DNA from: Liolophura sinensis
Taxonomy: Eukaryota > Mollusca > Polyplacophora > Chitonida > Chitonidae
Assembly: GCF_032854445.1 (NCBI RefSeq)
Contig: NC_088295.1
Coordinates: 89,264,644-89,328,643, forward strand
Direction of reading: 5' to 3'
Length of the DNA: 64,000 nucleotides
Shown: piece by piece, positions 44,691 through 55,247 of the stretch
Position numbering within the stretch: position 1 is the first letter of the stretch
Layout of the letters: each line of letters starts with the position of its first letter
Translations under genes and position numbers: made by a program
The notes under the pieces: generated by a model
Told to the model about the DNA's origin: nothing
Seen by the model: the letters and a program-made list of their open reading frames with translations, nothing else
The model's database searches: none

Positions 44691-45584
44691 TGATCTACGA
44701 CTTTTGAGTCACATTAATCCTGCCCTGAAAGAGATACACAATCGATTCTGACTGGCTGATGTGAGAAATAGGCAAGTTCACGCTGCCTAGTCTAAGCTGA
44801 ATTTTAGGTATGGCAGATTTATTCCAGGGTGACTAAGGCTACAGAGTTAACTCAGGAAGCCTTATCTCCACTTGTCAGCCAGTCAGCGTCGATTCTGTAT
44901 TCCTTTAAATGGGAACATATTTCAGCATTACATAAACCTGCATACGAAATGTGAAAAGCATTTTTGAAATCTCATGGCCTCCTTCTTCACATGTCTAACG
45001 TTGCTATTGAAACCACAAATTTTATCCGAATGGCCTCATAATAAATAAGACAGCAGTTTTAAGAAAACATAGCTTTATCCTGTATCTGAAAACCCTATCT
45101 CAAGCGTTACTCTGTGGTGTTAAGATCTCAATATTTCCAGTGAGGACATTTGGAGTGCTGTATAACGATATTTAAAATGCATGTCAGTGTGATTTCTCTT
45201 TTCTGTGCGTCACCAGCGCTAACCCCCTTTTAGTATCATTATGATATCACGGAAAACCAAACTTACATACAAATCATTCTTTTTGTCATCAGTTACATAC
45301 ATCCGGACGACAATAATCCTTCCCACATAAGTAGTGTCAGGACGGAAAAGCTGTCCGTGGCAGCTTGGTTACAATCGAACTCAAGACAAGCAAAAAGGAC
45401 AGATGTACAGGTCCACTAAAATTTGAATAGTTTAAAAATCAAACTGAAGTTAGAGGATAGTTTTCAGGGTGACAAGCAAATACTACGGAACCGTGGGAGG
45501 AACATGCGAACTTCTCTTAATTGAATGCATCAGAGAGGGACAGCAGAGAGGGCTACCAGAATCAACTGAGTAGTTTGGAGTCGT
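44691..45584. other. Unassigned sequence
   Basis: No gene or repeat was recognised. The frame at 45,521-45,715 crosses into the following duplicated segment and has no motif. Confidence 0.4.
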
Positions 45585-46185
45585 TTTCTTTAAAGGACAA
45601 GGCAGCACCTGCTGAATCATATTCCAATCAAACACAGGATACTCAAGCTTCTAAAAAGTATCATAATTTTGTTATTTTAATGAGATTTCACAGAATAACT
45701 TGTACAACAAAATGACAATACTGCACCAAATGGCTGGTGTGAGTCGAGGCAGCCATCTTGAGAATATTATCCAATCAAACACGTTGCCATCTAAGTCTAA
45801 GCTTTGACGTAGCGTTATTATCCATTCACTCCGCGGAGTGACATATGATAACACAAAACTATAGCATTAAAACAACGTTTTTGAGATCGTTTACAAACGA
45901 TTTAGTTACGTGTAGCCGAGGGCCATTTCACAGGCTGTTGTGGGGCAGGTCTAGATCATATTTAAACCACCACGGATGTAAAATCAGTTGATTTACAACC
46001 CGTGTAATATTCAACGACGGTCTCACAAATTATGTCAGGCATGTAGCATAATGTCTCGGCCTAAACAGCATTCATCTCCCCAAATACATTTTTTGTCGTT
46101 CATTTTAGCGTTAAGTCTGAAGTTTCTAAACAACAAATATCAGAGTCAATGAAAATTAATTAAGAATGCCGAAGGTTTATGGAAA
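45585..46185 (+). repeat. Third-copy segment related to 17,546-18,085
   Basis: It is collinear with 17,546-18,085 over its full length, with about 70 extra bp near 45,715-45,790. It extends the duplicated X family 28 kb beyond copy 2. Neither the parts of block X to the left nor block Y to the right could be traced here. Confidence 0.8.
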
Positions 46186-47724
46186 TGAGAAGATGACATC
46201 TCACCGAACAACGCTTAAAATTAATTAAACACCTTATGATATAATTTTTTCTCTAAATTTATTACGAATGAAGAGTTTAAAGAGTTTTGTTCCTTCGTCT
46301 TTCGAGCATACAAGGGATGTTTTTTTTCGGTTTTCTTTTCTAAACTATAGTAAGATTATTAAAACGCCCTGTTCAAGCCGAGGTGCTTTCTCTGGACGTC
46401 CGCGATGACTAGTTCAGCAAAGCTTTCATCTTGAAAGCATCGCTACAAAACTGAAGCATAAAATCAAGCGACAGTCGAATGCTTGAATCAGCCTCCGTGG
46501 TACTTAGATTGATTTCATTTGTTTCAGAATTGAGCATGAATCTAGTTGTACCACAATCCTATTGTAATTTTTATAAACATTTAATTGGGGTCAAATTCAC
46601 CAGCACATCCCCTCCGGAGGCTAGGACCTGAACCAGGAATACCAAGGCGTGCAGCTAGGATTCTGAAAAGAGGGTCGCTGGAGTTTCTTGTAAATGACAT
46701 AGTAGGGCTGCTGTATCAAGAGTTCAAGAGGTGGACGAAATATTCTTCCAGTATGTCCAGTTTCCGAGAAAACTTTATTTATCAACTGGATCCTCATCGC
46801 CGAAGTCCACAACTTTTATCTCTCATGGACTACTGGTACCTTAAAGGGTTAGACGGCTAGAGTAAACATTACGTCACTTTACCCACGATAATGGAGAAGT
46901 GCTGAAGCTGTGCCAAGACGAAGTTTCACTTCACTTTTACTGCGATGAAAAAATCTAAAAAAATATTTAGTACAGGTTTAAGATACTTTGAATGGTAGTC
47001 TTTCCGTGACATAAACATTAGTCCAGGTGATGCCTTTCAGTTTAAAGAATAACTTCAATGGACAATGAATACTTTGCACTTGCTGTAGGTCCAGAAGAGA
47101 GGGATTTACAGGCCGTGTGAAAAAAAAAAACAGCTGCGTGAATCTGGAAAATAGGTAAAACACACAAGTCTCATAGACCGACGGTTTCATTGTGTAAATA
47201 GGTTACTACCGCGCCTCGGAATTGTTCATGCCAGTTATATCCCTTTGCATGAGAGATAAACACATTGACCTGACGGCATCAGAGACCACCTGTCCTTGCG
47301 TGGGCCTGTTACCGACATAGGCAACTCTAAGCTGGGGCAGTAAACGCCACCTACGACTCGAGGTGCGAGTTGCGCCAGTAAAGGGGTATTTCTGTTGGGA
47401 TTATATTGACAGAATATTTAGGAACTAACCAGGACTAAGGTTTTATAAGCATCGTTGTTTTACTTCTATTATCCTAACACATATTGTATGAACACTCGCT
47501 CATTCACGCTCAAGTGAGGTACATCGATTTTCATGTATCTTTAAAGCAATTATGGAAATGGACTTTGAAGTGTAATTTGTTATATGTCGTAGAAATTAAT
47601 AGGTTCTAATGGAACCTGTGGCGCACATTATTAGACATATTTCTGTTGGCATAAAATATAAACTATCCACACTCATGCAGCATTTGGACATTACTCTTTG
47701 TATCGATGACTTTACACCTATGCT
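46186..47724. other. Unassigned sequence
   Basis: No gene is supported. The frames at 46,585-46,860 and 46,978-47,190 show no domain motif, and the first begins at a non-ATG codon. Confidence 0.4.
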
Positions 47725-48845
47725 AGATACAGTATACAGTACATGGGGATTACAATGTACAGTACATGGAGATTATAATGTACAGTACATGGCCGATTAT
47801 AACATACAGTGCACGGGGATTATAACGTACAGTACATGGGAATATAATATACAGTACATGGAGATTATAATGTACAGTGCATGGAGATTATTAATGTACA
47901 GTACATGGGAATTATAATGTACAGTACATGGCGATTACAGCGTACAGTACATGGAGATTATAATGTACAATACATGGAGATTATAATATACAGATGGTGG
48001 CGATTACAACGTACAGTACATTGAGATTATGATGTACAGTACATGGGGATTATAATGTACAATACATGGATATTATAATGTACAGTACATGGAGATTATA
48101 TTGTACAGTACACGCGGATTATAGCGTACAGTACATGGAGATTAATAATGTGCAGTACATGGAAATTATAAGTTCAATACATGGAGATTATAAATGTACG
48201 GTACATGTGGATTATAACGTAAGGTACATGGGAATAACAACTTACAGTACATGGAGATTATAATGTACAGTACATGGGGATTACAATGTACAATACATGA
48301 AAATTTTAGGTACAACACATGGAGATTAAAATGTACAATACATGGAGATTATAATGTAAAATACATGAACATTTTTATGTACAATGCATGGCGATTGTAA
48401 TGTACTGTATATGGGACATTACAGCGTACAACACATGGGGATTATAATGTACAATACATAGAGATTATAATGTACTGTACAAGGACATTATAACGTGTAA
48501 CACATGGAGATTATAATGTACAGTACTTGAAGATTATATTGTACAATACATTTAGATTGTTATGTTCTGTACATGCCGATTATAATGTACTGTATATGGA
48601 CATTATAATGTACAGTACATGGAAATTATAATTTACAATATATGGAGATTATATTGTACAGTACATGGCAATTATAATGTACCGTGTATGGACATTACAA
48701 CGTACACCACATGGGGATTATAATGTACAATACATGGACATTGTAATATACTGTACATTGACATTATAACGTACAGTACATGGATATTATAATGTACAAT
48801 ACATGGAGATTATGATGTACAGTGCCTAGAGATTATAATGCACCG
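47725..48845 (+). repeat. 23-bp minisatellite, about 48 copies
   Basis: Tandem units of 22-24 bp with core gtacagtacatggagattat cover this interval. Most units begin with gtaca and end with ttataat, with many point changes and one-base length changes. Frames such as 47,609-47,917 and 48,066-48,263 are by-products. Flanks are unique on the left and SINE family 1 on the right. Confidence 0.95.
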
Positions 48846-48944
48846 CATTCGGTTGCTGAAGGGAAGAAGTCATTACTTCACATTATAGTATGGATGACTG
48901 AAGTAGCTGACCTTGAGCAAACTGAAACAGTTGGTAGATTCCGG

Positions 48945-49190
48945 GTAATTCCAGGATCGGGTCACACCTAAGACCTTAAAAGAGGAATTTGTAGCTTCCT
49001 CGCTTGGCGTTCAGTATTAGGGCAATAGTGCAAGGACTGATTGACCCGTATCAGTATAATAGTTCCTTTCAACCGTCCTTCAAGAAGAAGGCACATCATA
49101 TATTACTGAAAAATTTTTCAGTACAACGTTAAACGCTGAGCACTCACTCACTCACTCACTCACCCACTCACCCACTCACCCACTCACAGA
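48945..49190 (+). repeat. SINE family 1, 5-prime truncated and internally deleted
   Basis: It starts near the B-box region (ttccaggatcgggtcacacc), continues with taagaccttaaaagaggaat, gcttcctcgcttggcgttca and attgacccgtatcagtataa, and loses the middle. It ends with gtacaacgttaaacgctgag and a long actcactcac / cccactcaccc tail to 49,190. Confidence 0.87.
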
Positions 49191-49932
49191 GGATAAATCA
49201 GAGTACAATGGATCCATCTCTTCACTGGGATTAAATCAAATTTAATTTCGCGGGAAAGAGTTAGCTATTCGCTGTAAATACCCTTCTTCTTTAAGCAAAA
49301 ATTGCACGAAATAAGTTTAGTGAGAATAGCGCAGTGGGTTTGAAAAAATAGCTAAACAGTTAGTGTAAAGTTTCTTTATTACAAGAAAAGTTATGAATAA
49401 ACGGTTCCCAGCGTGATGCTTTGTCTACATAAACAGTATGAACAGAAATAATTTTCTTACATTAAATTTAGGAAAAAAAATGCTTAAGAACGTCAACTAG
49501 CCCTGCAAACGACTAGAACAAGACAAATTGTTGAAAATCAACTACTACAACACCAAAAATCATGTAGACTATGATATACCGTACTGGTATACTTTACTCC
49601 AGACAGTTGTATCATTGCTCTAAACACTGACAAGCTAAAATTAAACGCTTTTTATTTTCCTGCCTAGAATATTAACTGCACTATATACGTGAAATAATGC
49701 AACCCTGTTTACAACAGTACACTACTTTAAACATCTTTGAAGTTGCGATATATAAAAGAATATATAAAAGACTTACAACAGAGAGAACTAAAGCCAGAGC
49801 AGCGGCCACAGCGTGGCAAATGCTCACACGTAGACAGCGAAATACGGCGTCATGTCAATTTCCCTCAGTTAATGTTTTGTTGTAACTGTCCACGTAAAAC
49901 GCTTAAATAGCAGCAAATTAAACATGCCATGG
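49191..49932. other. AT-rich sequence with a 16-bp palindrome
   Basis: No gene was recognised. The perfect palindrome gccatggtaccatggc is at 49,926-49,941, overlapping the start of the next repeat. Confidence 0.45.
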
Positions 49933-50075
49933 TACCATGGCTTAAACAGAATTAAATGCAGTCAAAAAGGCTGCATTGATGTTAGCAGCAATTTATTAGA
50001 CGTCACTGGTGTCGAATTACTCAAAATGCTATGTTGTCATCACATTTAATATACAATCACATTAGAACAAGAAAG
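49933..50075 (+). repeat. Repeat shared with 34,155-34,300
   Basis: About 145 bp resemble the segment that interrupts Gypsy element 3, including gcaatttattagacgtcact and acaatcacatta. This supports an interspersed repeat of unknown type. Confidence 0.65.
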
Positions 50076-50584
50076 AATCCGTCAAATTAAGCATTTTTTT
50101 ATGAGTAAGAAATAGTTCATTGTTTGCAATCAAGTAAAAGGACAATTAAGAACATTAAATTCCGCCTAATGAGAAAATCACTTATGCAATGTTGTGCACA
50201 CATACCACTATGCCTAATACCTCGTTTATTCCGAGAGAATGATGAAGTCATTCTCGAATTTTGTATATATATCTCTCACTTCTGCGGAAGACTCTATTCA
50301 CACGGTCTTTTACCCTCGTGTAATGAGACAGGGTACAATATAAAAATAACCACTGACTTAAGATTATAATGTAAAACACACGGCGCATTTAATGTTTTAG
50401 CCGATGAAACTGATGACAATGTCCATGATTCCTCATGCATGTCATGCATGCACACCGCAGCACTGGCTATAAGGGACATCACTCTGTTACTTATCGCTAT
50501 TAATTTTCAGTTTTGATTAGTTTGCAGGTTAAATTAAATTATGAATATGTAGTCATTTACGGTTGTCATTACTATCACAACAAT
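50076..50584. other. Unassigned sequence
   Basis: No gene or repeat was recognised. Confidence 0.4.
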
Positions 50585-50830
50585 ACAACTATCGCAAGCT
50601 ATTAAGCTAAATCACTCACAACGAGAAAGCTGAAAGCGCCGCCATTATATCAGCTTAGCTGTATAACCGACATATCGTAGAATGTCGCAAGCTAGGCTAA
50701 ATCGCTCACAATGAAAATGGTGAAAGCCCCCTCACTTAGCTGTATAACCGACAGATTGCAGAGTATCGCAAGCTAAACTAAATCACTCACAATGAGAAAG
50801 TTGAAAGCGCCGCCATGTTTTTTCAGCTTA
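50585..50830 (+). repeat. Short tandem of about 95 bp, three copies
   Basis: The phrase tatcgcaagcta or gtcgcaagctag recurs at about 50,590, 50,684 and 50,763. It is followed each time by aaatcactcacaa or aaatcgctcacaa, then gtgaaagc or ctgaaagcgccgcc, and cttagctgtataaccgaca between copies. Confidence 0.85.
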
Positions 50831-51175
50831 ACCTTGCGCATTCTGAGTTTGAACCGAGAACACACCTCTCTTCGTGGTGTGACATCACGCTATTCTTGTT
50901 TACTTTGATGCCATGCATGTACAGAAACTAGGCTGCGAGAGACACATCACCATGTTTCCCGTTTCTCTGGTATGGTATATTTCATGGCCTCGTAGAATTT
51001 TAAATTAAGAGAAAATATGTTAATTTACTAAGCACGTCAGAAAAAAAATGAATGTGACCCTTTAAGTATGTTTAAATCCCTCTTCCGAAATAACAAAGCT
51101 GATGTTTTGTGTGTTATCTTTTCTTTTTTTTTGAATTTTTTCTTTTGTACAAAAAGGCGGTGGATTACCACGGTA
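50831..51175. other. Unassigned sequence
   Basis: No gene or repeat was recognised. A T-rich run occurs at 51,119-51,145. Confidence 0.4.
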
Positions 51176-52140
51176 ATTCCGGTCTCCTCCAAGCTTAAGC
51201 CTGACAGCTGGGATGTAAATGGTGTCCTCCACATTTAAACCTGACCGCAGGGATATAAACGGTCCCCTCCATGTTTAAGCTTGACCGAGGGGATATAAAT
51301 GGTCTCCTCCACCTGTAAGCCTGCCTACCGGGATATAAATGGTCTCTTCCATCCTTTAAGCCTAACCACCGGAATATAAATGGTGTCCTCCACTTTTAAG
51401 CCTGATCAAGGGGATATAAATGGTCTCCTCCACCTTTAAGCCTGACCACCAGGATGTAAATGGTGTCCTCCGCTTTTAAGCCTGATCACGCGGATATAAA
51501 CGGTCTCCTCCAGGTTTAAGCCTGACCAACGGGATATAAATGGTCTCCTCCACCTTCAAGCCTGACCACCGGGATGTAAATGGTGTCCTCCACCTTTAAG
51601 CCTTACCACAGGGATATAAACGGTCTCCTCCATATTTAAGCTTCACCGAGGGGATATAAATGGTCTCCTCCACCTTTAAGCCTGACTGCCGGTGTATAAA
51701 TAGTGTCCTCCGCCTTTAAGCCTGATCACGGGGATATAAATGGTCTCCTCCAGCTTTAAGCATAACCACCGGAATATAAATGGTGTCCTCCACTTTTAAG
51801 CCTGATCACGGGGATATAAATGGTCTCCTCCAGCTTTAAGCCTGACCACCAGAATGTAAATGGTGTCCTCCACCTTTAAGCCTGACCGCCGGGATATAAA
51901 TGGTCTCCTCCAGCTTTAAGTCTGGCCACCAGGATATAAATGGTCTCCTCCACCTTTAAGCCTGACCGCAGGGATATAAATGGGAATCTCCACCTTTAAG
52001 TCTGACCACCGGGATATAAATGGTCACCCGCACCTTAAAGCCTTACCACAGGGGTATACATGGTCTCCTGCACCTTTAAGCCTGACCGCAAGGATATAGA
52101 TGGTCTCCTCCACCTTTAAGCCTGATCTCCGGGATATATA
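51176..52140 (+). repeat. 40-bp minisatellite with TATA-like core, 24 copies
   Basis: Twenty-four tandem units of 40 bp with almost no length change read ggtctcctccacctttaagc followed by ctgaccaccgggatataaat. Unit starts step by 40 bases through the whole array, with one extra base near 51,355. Most units hold gatataaat, a match to the TATA-box pattern TATAAAT. Variants alternate between ggtctcctcc and ggtgtcctcc. There are no unique spacers, so it is not a CRISPR array. Confidence 0.96.
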
Positions 52141-52879
52141 AGTAAATTTACAATTCTTAAGCACCGATCAGATAAGTAAATTTCGAACTGGACGAATGAT
52201 GCTGGAGTAGTTCATTTGTACCTCGTAACTATACATCAAACGGGCTAGTTCATTTAGTAGGGCGCACTTTTTATGTGACAGACTACGCACTGTACTGTCT
52301 AGTAAATTCGACTCTCTGTATAATTATACATACGGCTGCAAGATTACCACAGTGCTTCTGTGGATTGGGGTGCCCGAAGGACTTCCAACAACTTGTAAAT
52401 ATGTTTCTGTTAGCTTTGGTCTCAAAAACAAAACAAGACTTATTCGATATATTTTATCTTGTGTTCGTCGATATTTAGTTATCTGGTTGAAGTAATGGTT
52501 TGTTGCTGCTGTTTCATTTTTCAGCTTCTGGAAGGAGCTTTGACGGTTGGCGCACAGTGTGTATAGGTACGCATCATGCTAGCTGTATTTAACGGCCGGA
52601 GAACTATCTCCGCTTTACACCGCTGATTGAATGACTAAGCCTTTTTTAATACATAAGACCACACATGAAATTTTACGTAGAAGATGTAGACATTCTCTTA
52701 CTTCGCACAAGGTGACGCATCTACACTAAAGGACATAGACCTCTCACATTTTTGAATAACAAAAGTATACAAAAAGGACGGAAATTTCTGTTGAAATATT
52801 GCGGGGTATGTATTTGTTTCTTCTGTATGATATTTAAACCACACAAGTTAGAATACATTGATATCCTTGAAGACGGGTG
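52141..52879. other. Spacer between the 40-bp and 54-bp arrays
   Basis: No gene is supported. The frame at 52,275-52,478 has no motif. Confidence 0.4.
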
Positions 52880-53720
52880 GTACATTCACACGCCATACAA
52901 TACACAGTCACACGCTCCAATGCGAAACTTGTGGTACAATCACACGCCATAAAATACCTAGTCATACGTTCAAACGCGAAACATGTGGTACATTTACAGG
53001 CATACAATACCCAGTCATACAATCCTTTGCGAAATGTTTGGTACACTGACACACCATACAATACCCACTCACACGATCCAGTGCGAAACTGGTACATTCA
53101 CACACCATACAATATCCAGTCAAACGACCCAGTTCGAATCTTGTGGTACATTCAAACACCAAACAATACCCAGTCACCCTGTCCTGTTCGAGAGACACAT
53201 TCACAGACCGTACAATACCCAGTCACACGCTCAAAAGCGAAACTTGTTGTACATTCACACACCATACAATATCCAGTCACACGCTCCAAGGCGAAACATG
53301 TGATACATTCACACATCATACAATATCCAGTCACACGTTCCAAGGCGAAACATGTGGTACATTCACACACCATACAATATCCAGTCACACGCTCCTCGGC
53401 GAAACATGTGGTACATTCACACACCATACAATATCCAGTCACACGCTCCAAGGCGAAACATGTGGTACATTTACACTCCATACAATATCCACTCACACGC
53501 GCCAAGGCGAAACATGTGGTACATTCACACACCATACAATATCCAGTCACACGCTCCAAGGCGAAACATGTGGTAAATTCACACACCATACAATATCCAC
53601 TCACACGCTCCAAGGCGAAACATGTGGTGCATTCACACACCATACAATATCCACTCACACGCTCCAAGGCGAAACATGTGGTACATTCACACACCATACA
53701 ATATCCAGTCACACGCTCTC
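52880..53720. repeat. 54-bp minisatellite, 16 copies, open in four frames
   Basis: Sixteen units share acattcacacaccatacaat, atccagtcacacgctc and gcgaaacatgtgg. The first seven vary between about 50 and 54 bp; the last nine are exactly 54 bp and nearly identical. Because 54 is a multiple of three and each unit lacks stops, long frames run on both strands: 52,877-53,767 (+, 296 codons), 53,143-53,742 (+, 199) and 53,152-53,712 (-, 186). They encode 18-residue repeats such as HVVHSHTIQYPVTRSKAK. Length changes in the left half shift the frames, which argues against translation. Confidence 0.95.
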
Positions 53721-54856
53721 GGTATTTGGAGAAATTTTGTAGAGTAATATGTATTACTGCTCTCTAACTCGGCTAAATAGCCTTGTTTTACATAAGCCCA
53801 TTTCTTTCCCGTTTTTGAACTCTAGAAAACTGTGAGGGCCCAATTAATGATTCATCGGTATTGATAAATGAATTAGCGATATTGACACATACCACTATTT
53901 ATCGGTATTGATAATTCCGCCCTCTTAACCCTCTGATAATTGCTGCTCCTTCCTGACATGTCGTAATGTTTTTATCCGAAAGTTTTAAAATATTAGCAGA
54001 CCGAATAAAACGAATAAAATTTGCCATTTGTTTGTTTTACACGTATTATGTTAGTACTTGTATCACTCGTGCTATACACAGAATGGCCGACATAAGCATT
54101 GCGCAGTCTGCTGCACCTTATCACCGACCTTGGTCAGACGGCCCTGATTCTGCTGCCTGACTTGGCAGCCATCTCTGAGGATGCGACACCGGCCATTGTA
54201 AGAACAGATATGTTTTTCTCTGCCTGTCTTTCTTAACATTGTAGAGGGAGCAGACATTTCCACTGAAACCAACAATAAACCGTATACAAGTTGAACTTTG
54301 GTATCGAATAACAGTGGACTAAAAACTGTAAAGCCTAGAAAATAATAACGTTATATGACGATTAAATATCCACGAATGGTACAAATATACATTGAACTTC
54401 AACATTCCCTACAGCATACATATCGTCCAGTGGAGAAAGCAAATGAAGTACAGAGATGCGTTTGTGCCGGTATGAAAGTTAAAATACCGCAGCTCAAATT
54501 GGCCCTGTAATGGGGAAACACGTATACCTATACCCGTACAGAACTGTTTAGCTCCATGTGCCTCAATTAATCAATGTTCGAATGCTGAATGTCGTCGAGT
54601 ATTGCTTCCCAGAAGTCTTGTGGTAGAGGGTTGTGAACAAAACTAGACTGAAAACTGAAATCTGTCTTGCTCTCTACGACTTATACACCCACAGATAAAC
54701 AAGTGAGTGTAGCCTCTACACAGTGAGTTAGTCTACGCAACATTGACATAATATTTTCTGGAAACACGAAACAGTGAAAACTCCTAAAAAACATTTTCAG
54801 TTCAACTATATATAGATGTAACATGATATTGTATTGAAAAATACCCGTTGATATAC
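53721..54856. other. Unassigned AT-rich sequence
   Basis: No gene or repeat was recognised. A short three-part phrase around atcggtattgata recurs at 53,852-53,912. Confidence 0.4.
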
Positions 54857-55246
54857 TTATATACGTATGTATTTGATTTGATGTTTATTCTCTGAGTCAC
54901 AACCAGTGGATGCGTCAAATGTGGGCTTAAAATCAATCTCTTCAGACTGCTTCATTGCTATAGGAAAGCCACAGACAATCTGGCATGGCTGTCTTTTGGG
55001 ACAGTCATTGCAAATGTGGCCAAGTGTTTCACAAATGTATGTTATACCAAGATGGACCATCTTGCCAGCCTTTCTTTTTATTATAGCGACGGGTGTGTTT
55101 CCTCCAACGGTCTTTATGATGCCTTGTTTACGTGTGCAGGTTTTACAAGTCTTCCCCAGTATAACCTTAGTCTGATTAGTTAATTTTGTCTTGAATTCTC
55201 TTATGTCACACAATTTATACAGAACCAGATTTAGGAGGTTTACTTC
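54857..55246 (-). CDS. Cysteine-rich open frame, possible exon of unknown gene
   Basis: The reverse frame stays open from a stop at 55,247 to a stop at 54,857, about 130 codons. The first listed start is a TTG, so no ATG start is defined and the frame could equally be an internal exon. The peptide is basic and cysteine-rich, with pairs such as CKTC, CETLGHIC and CPKRQPC, and a smooth hydrophilic composition unlike the repeat-derived frames nearby. I do not recognise the family. No clear polypyrimidine tract with AG was seen upstream. It lies in the repeat-poor right part of the window. Chance opening or an unrecognised transposon piece are both possible. Confidence 0.25.
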   Translation of the reverse strand, partial: EVNLLNLVLYKLCDIREFKTKLTNQTKVILGKTCKTCTRKQGIIKTVGGNTPVAIIKRKAGKMVHLGITYICETLGHICNDCPKRQPCQIVCGFPIAMKQSEEIDFKPTFDASTGCDSENKHQIKYIRI

Positions 55247-55247
55247 T

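Noticed and set aside
46585-46860. 91-codon forward frame
   Set aside because: It has a non-ATG start and no domain or repeat support.
51176-52140. CRISPR array
   Set aside because: The 40-bp units follow each other directly with no unique spacers, and the setting is a eukaryotic genome.
52877-53767. 296-codon open frame as a repetitive protein gene
   Set aside because: It runs through a 54-bp minisatellite whose other frames are also open. Units of 50-53 bp in the left half shift the frame, and there is no start context or domain.
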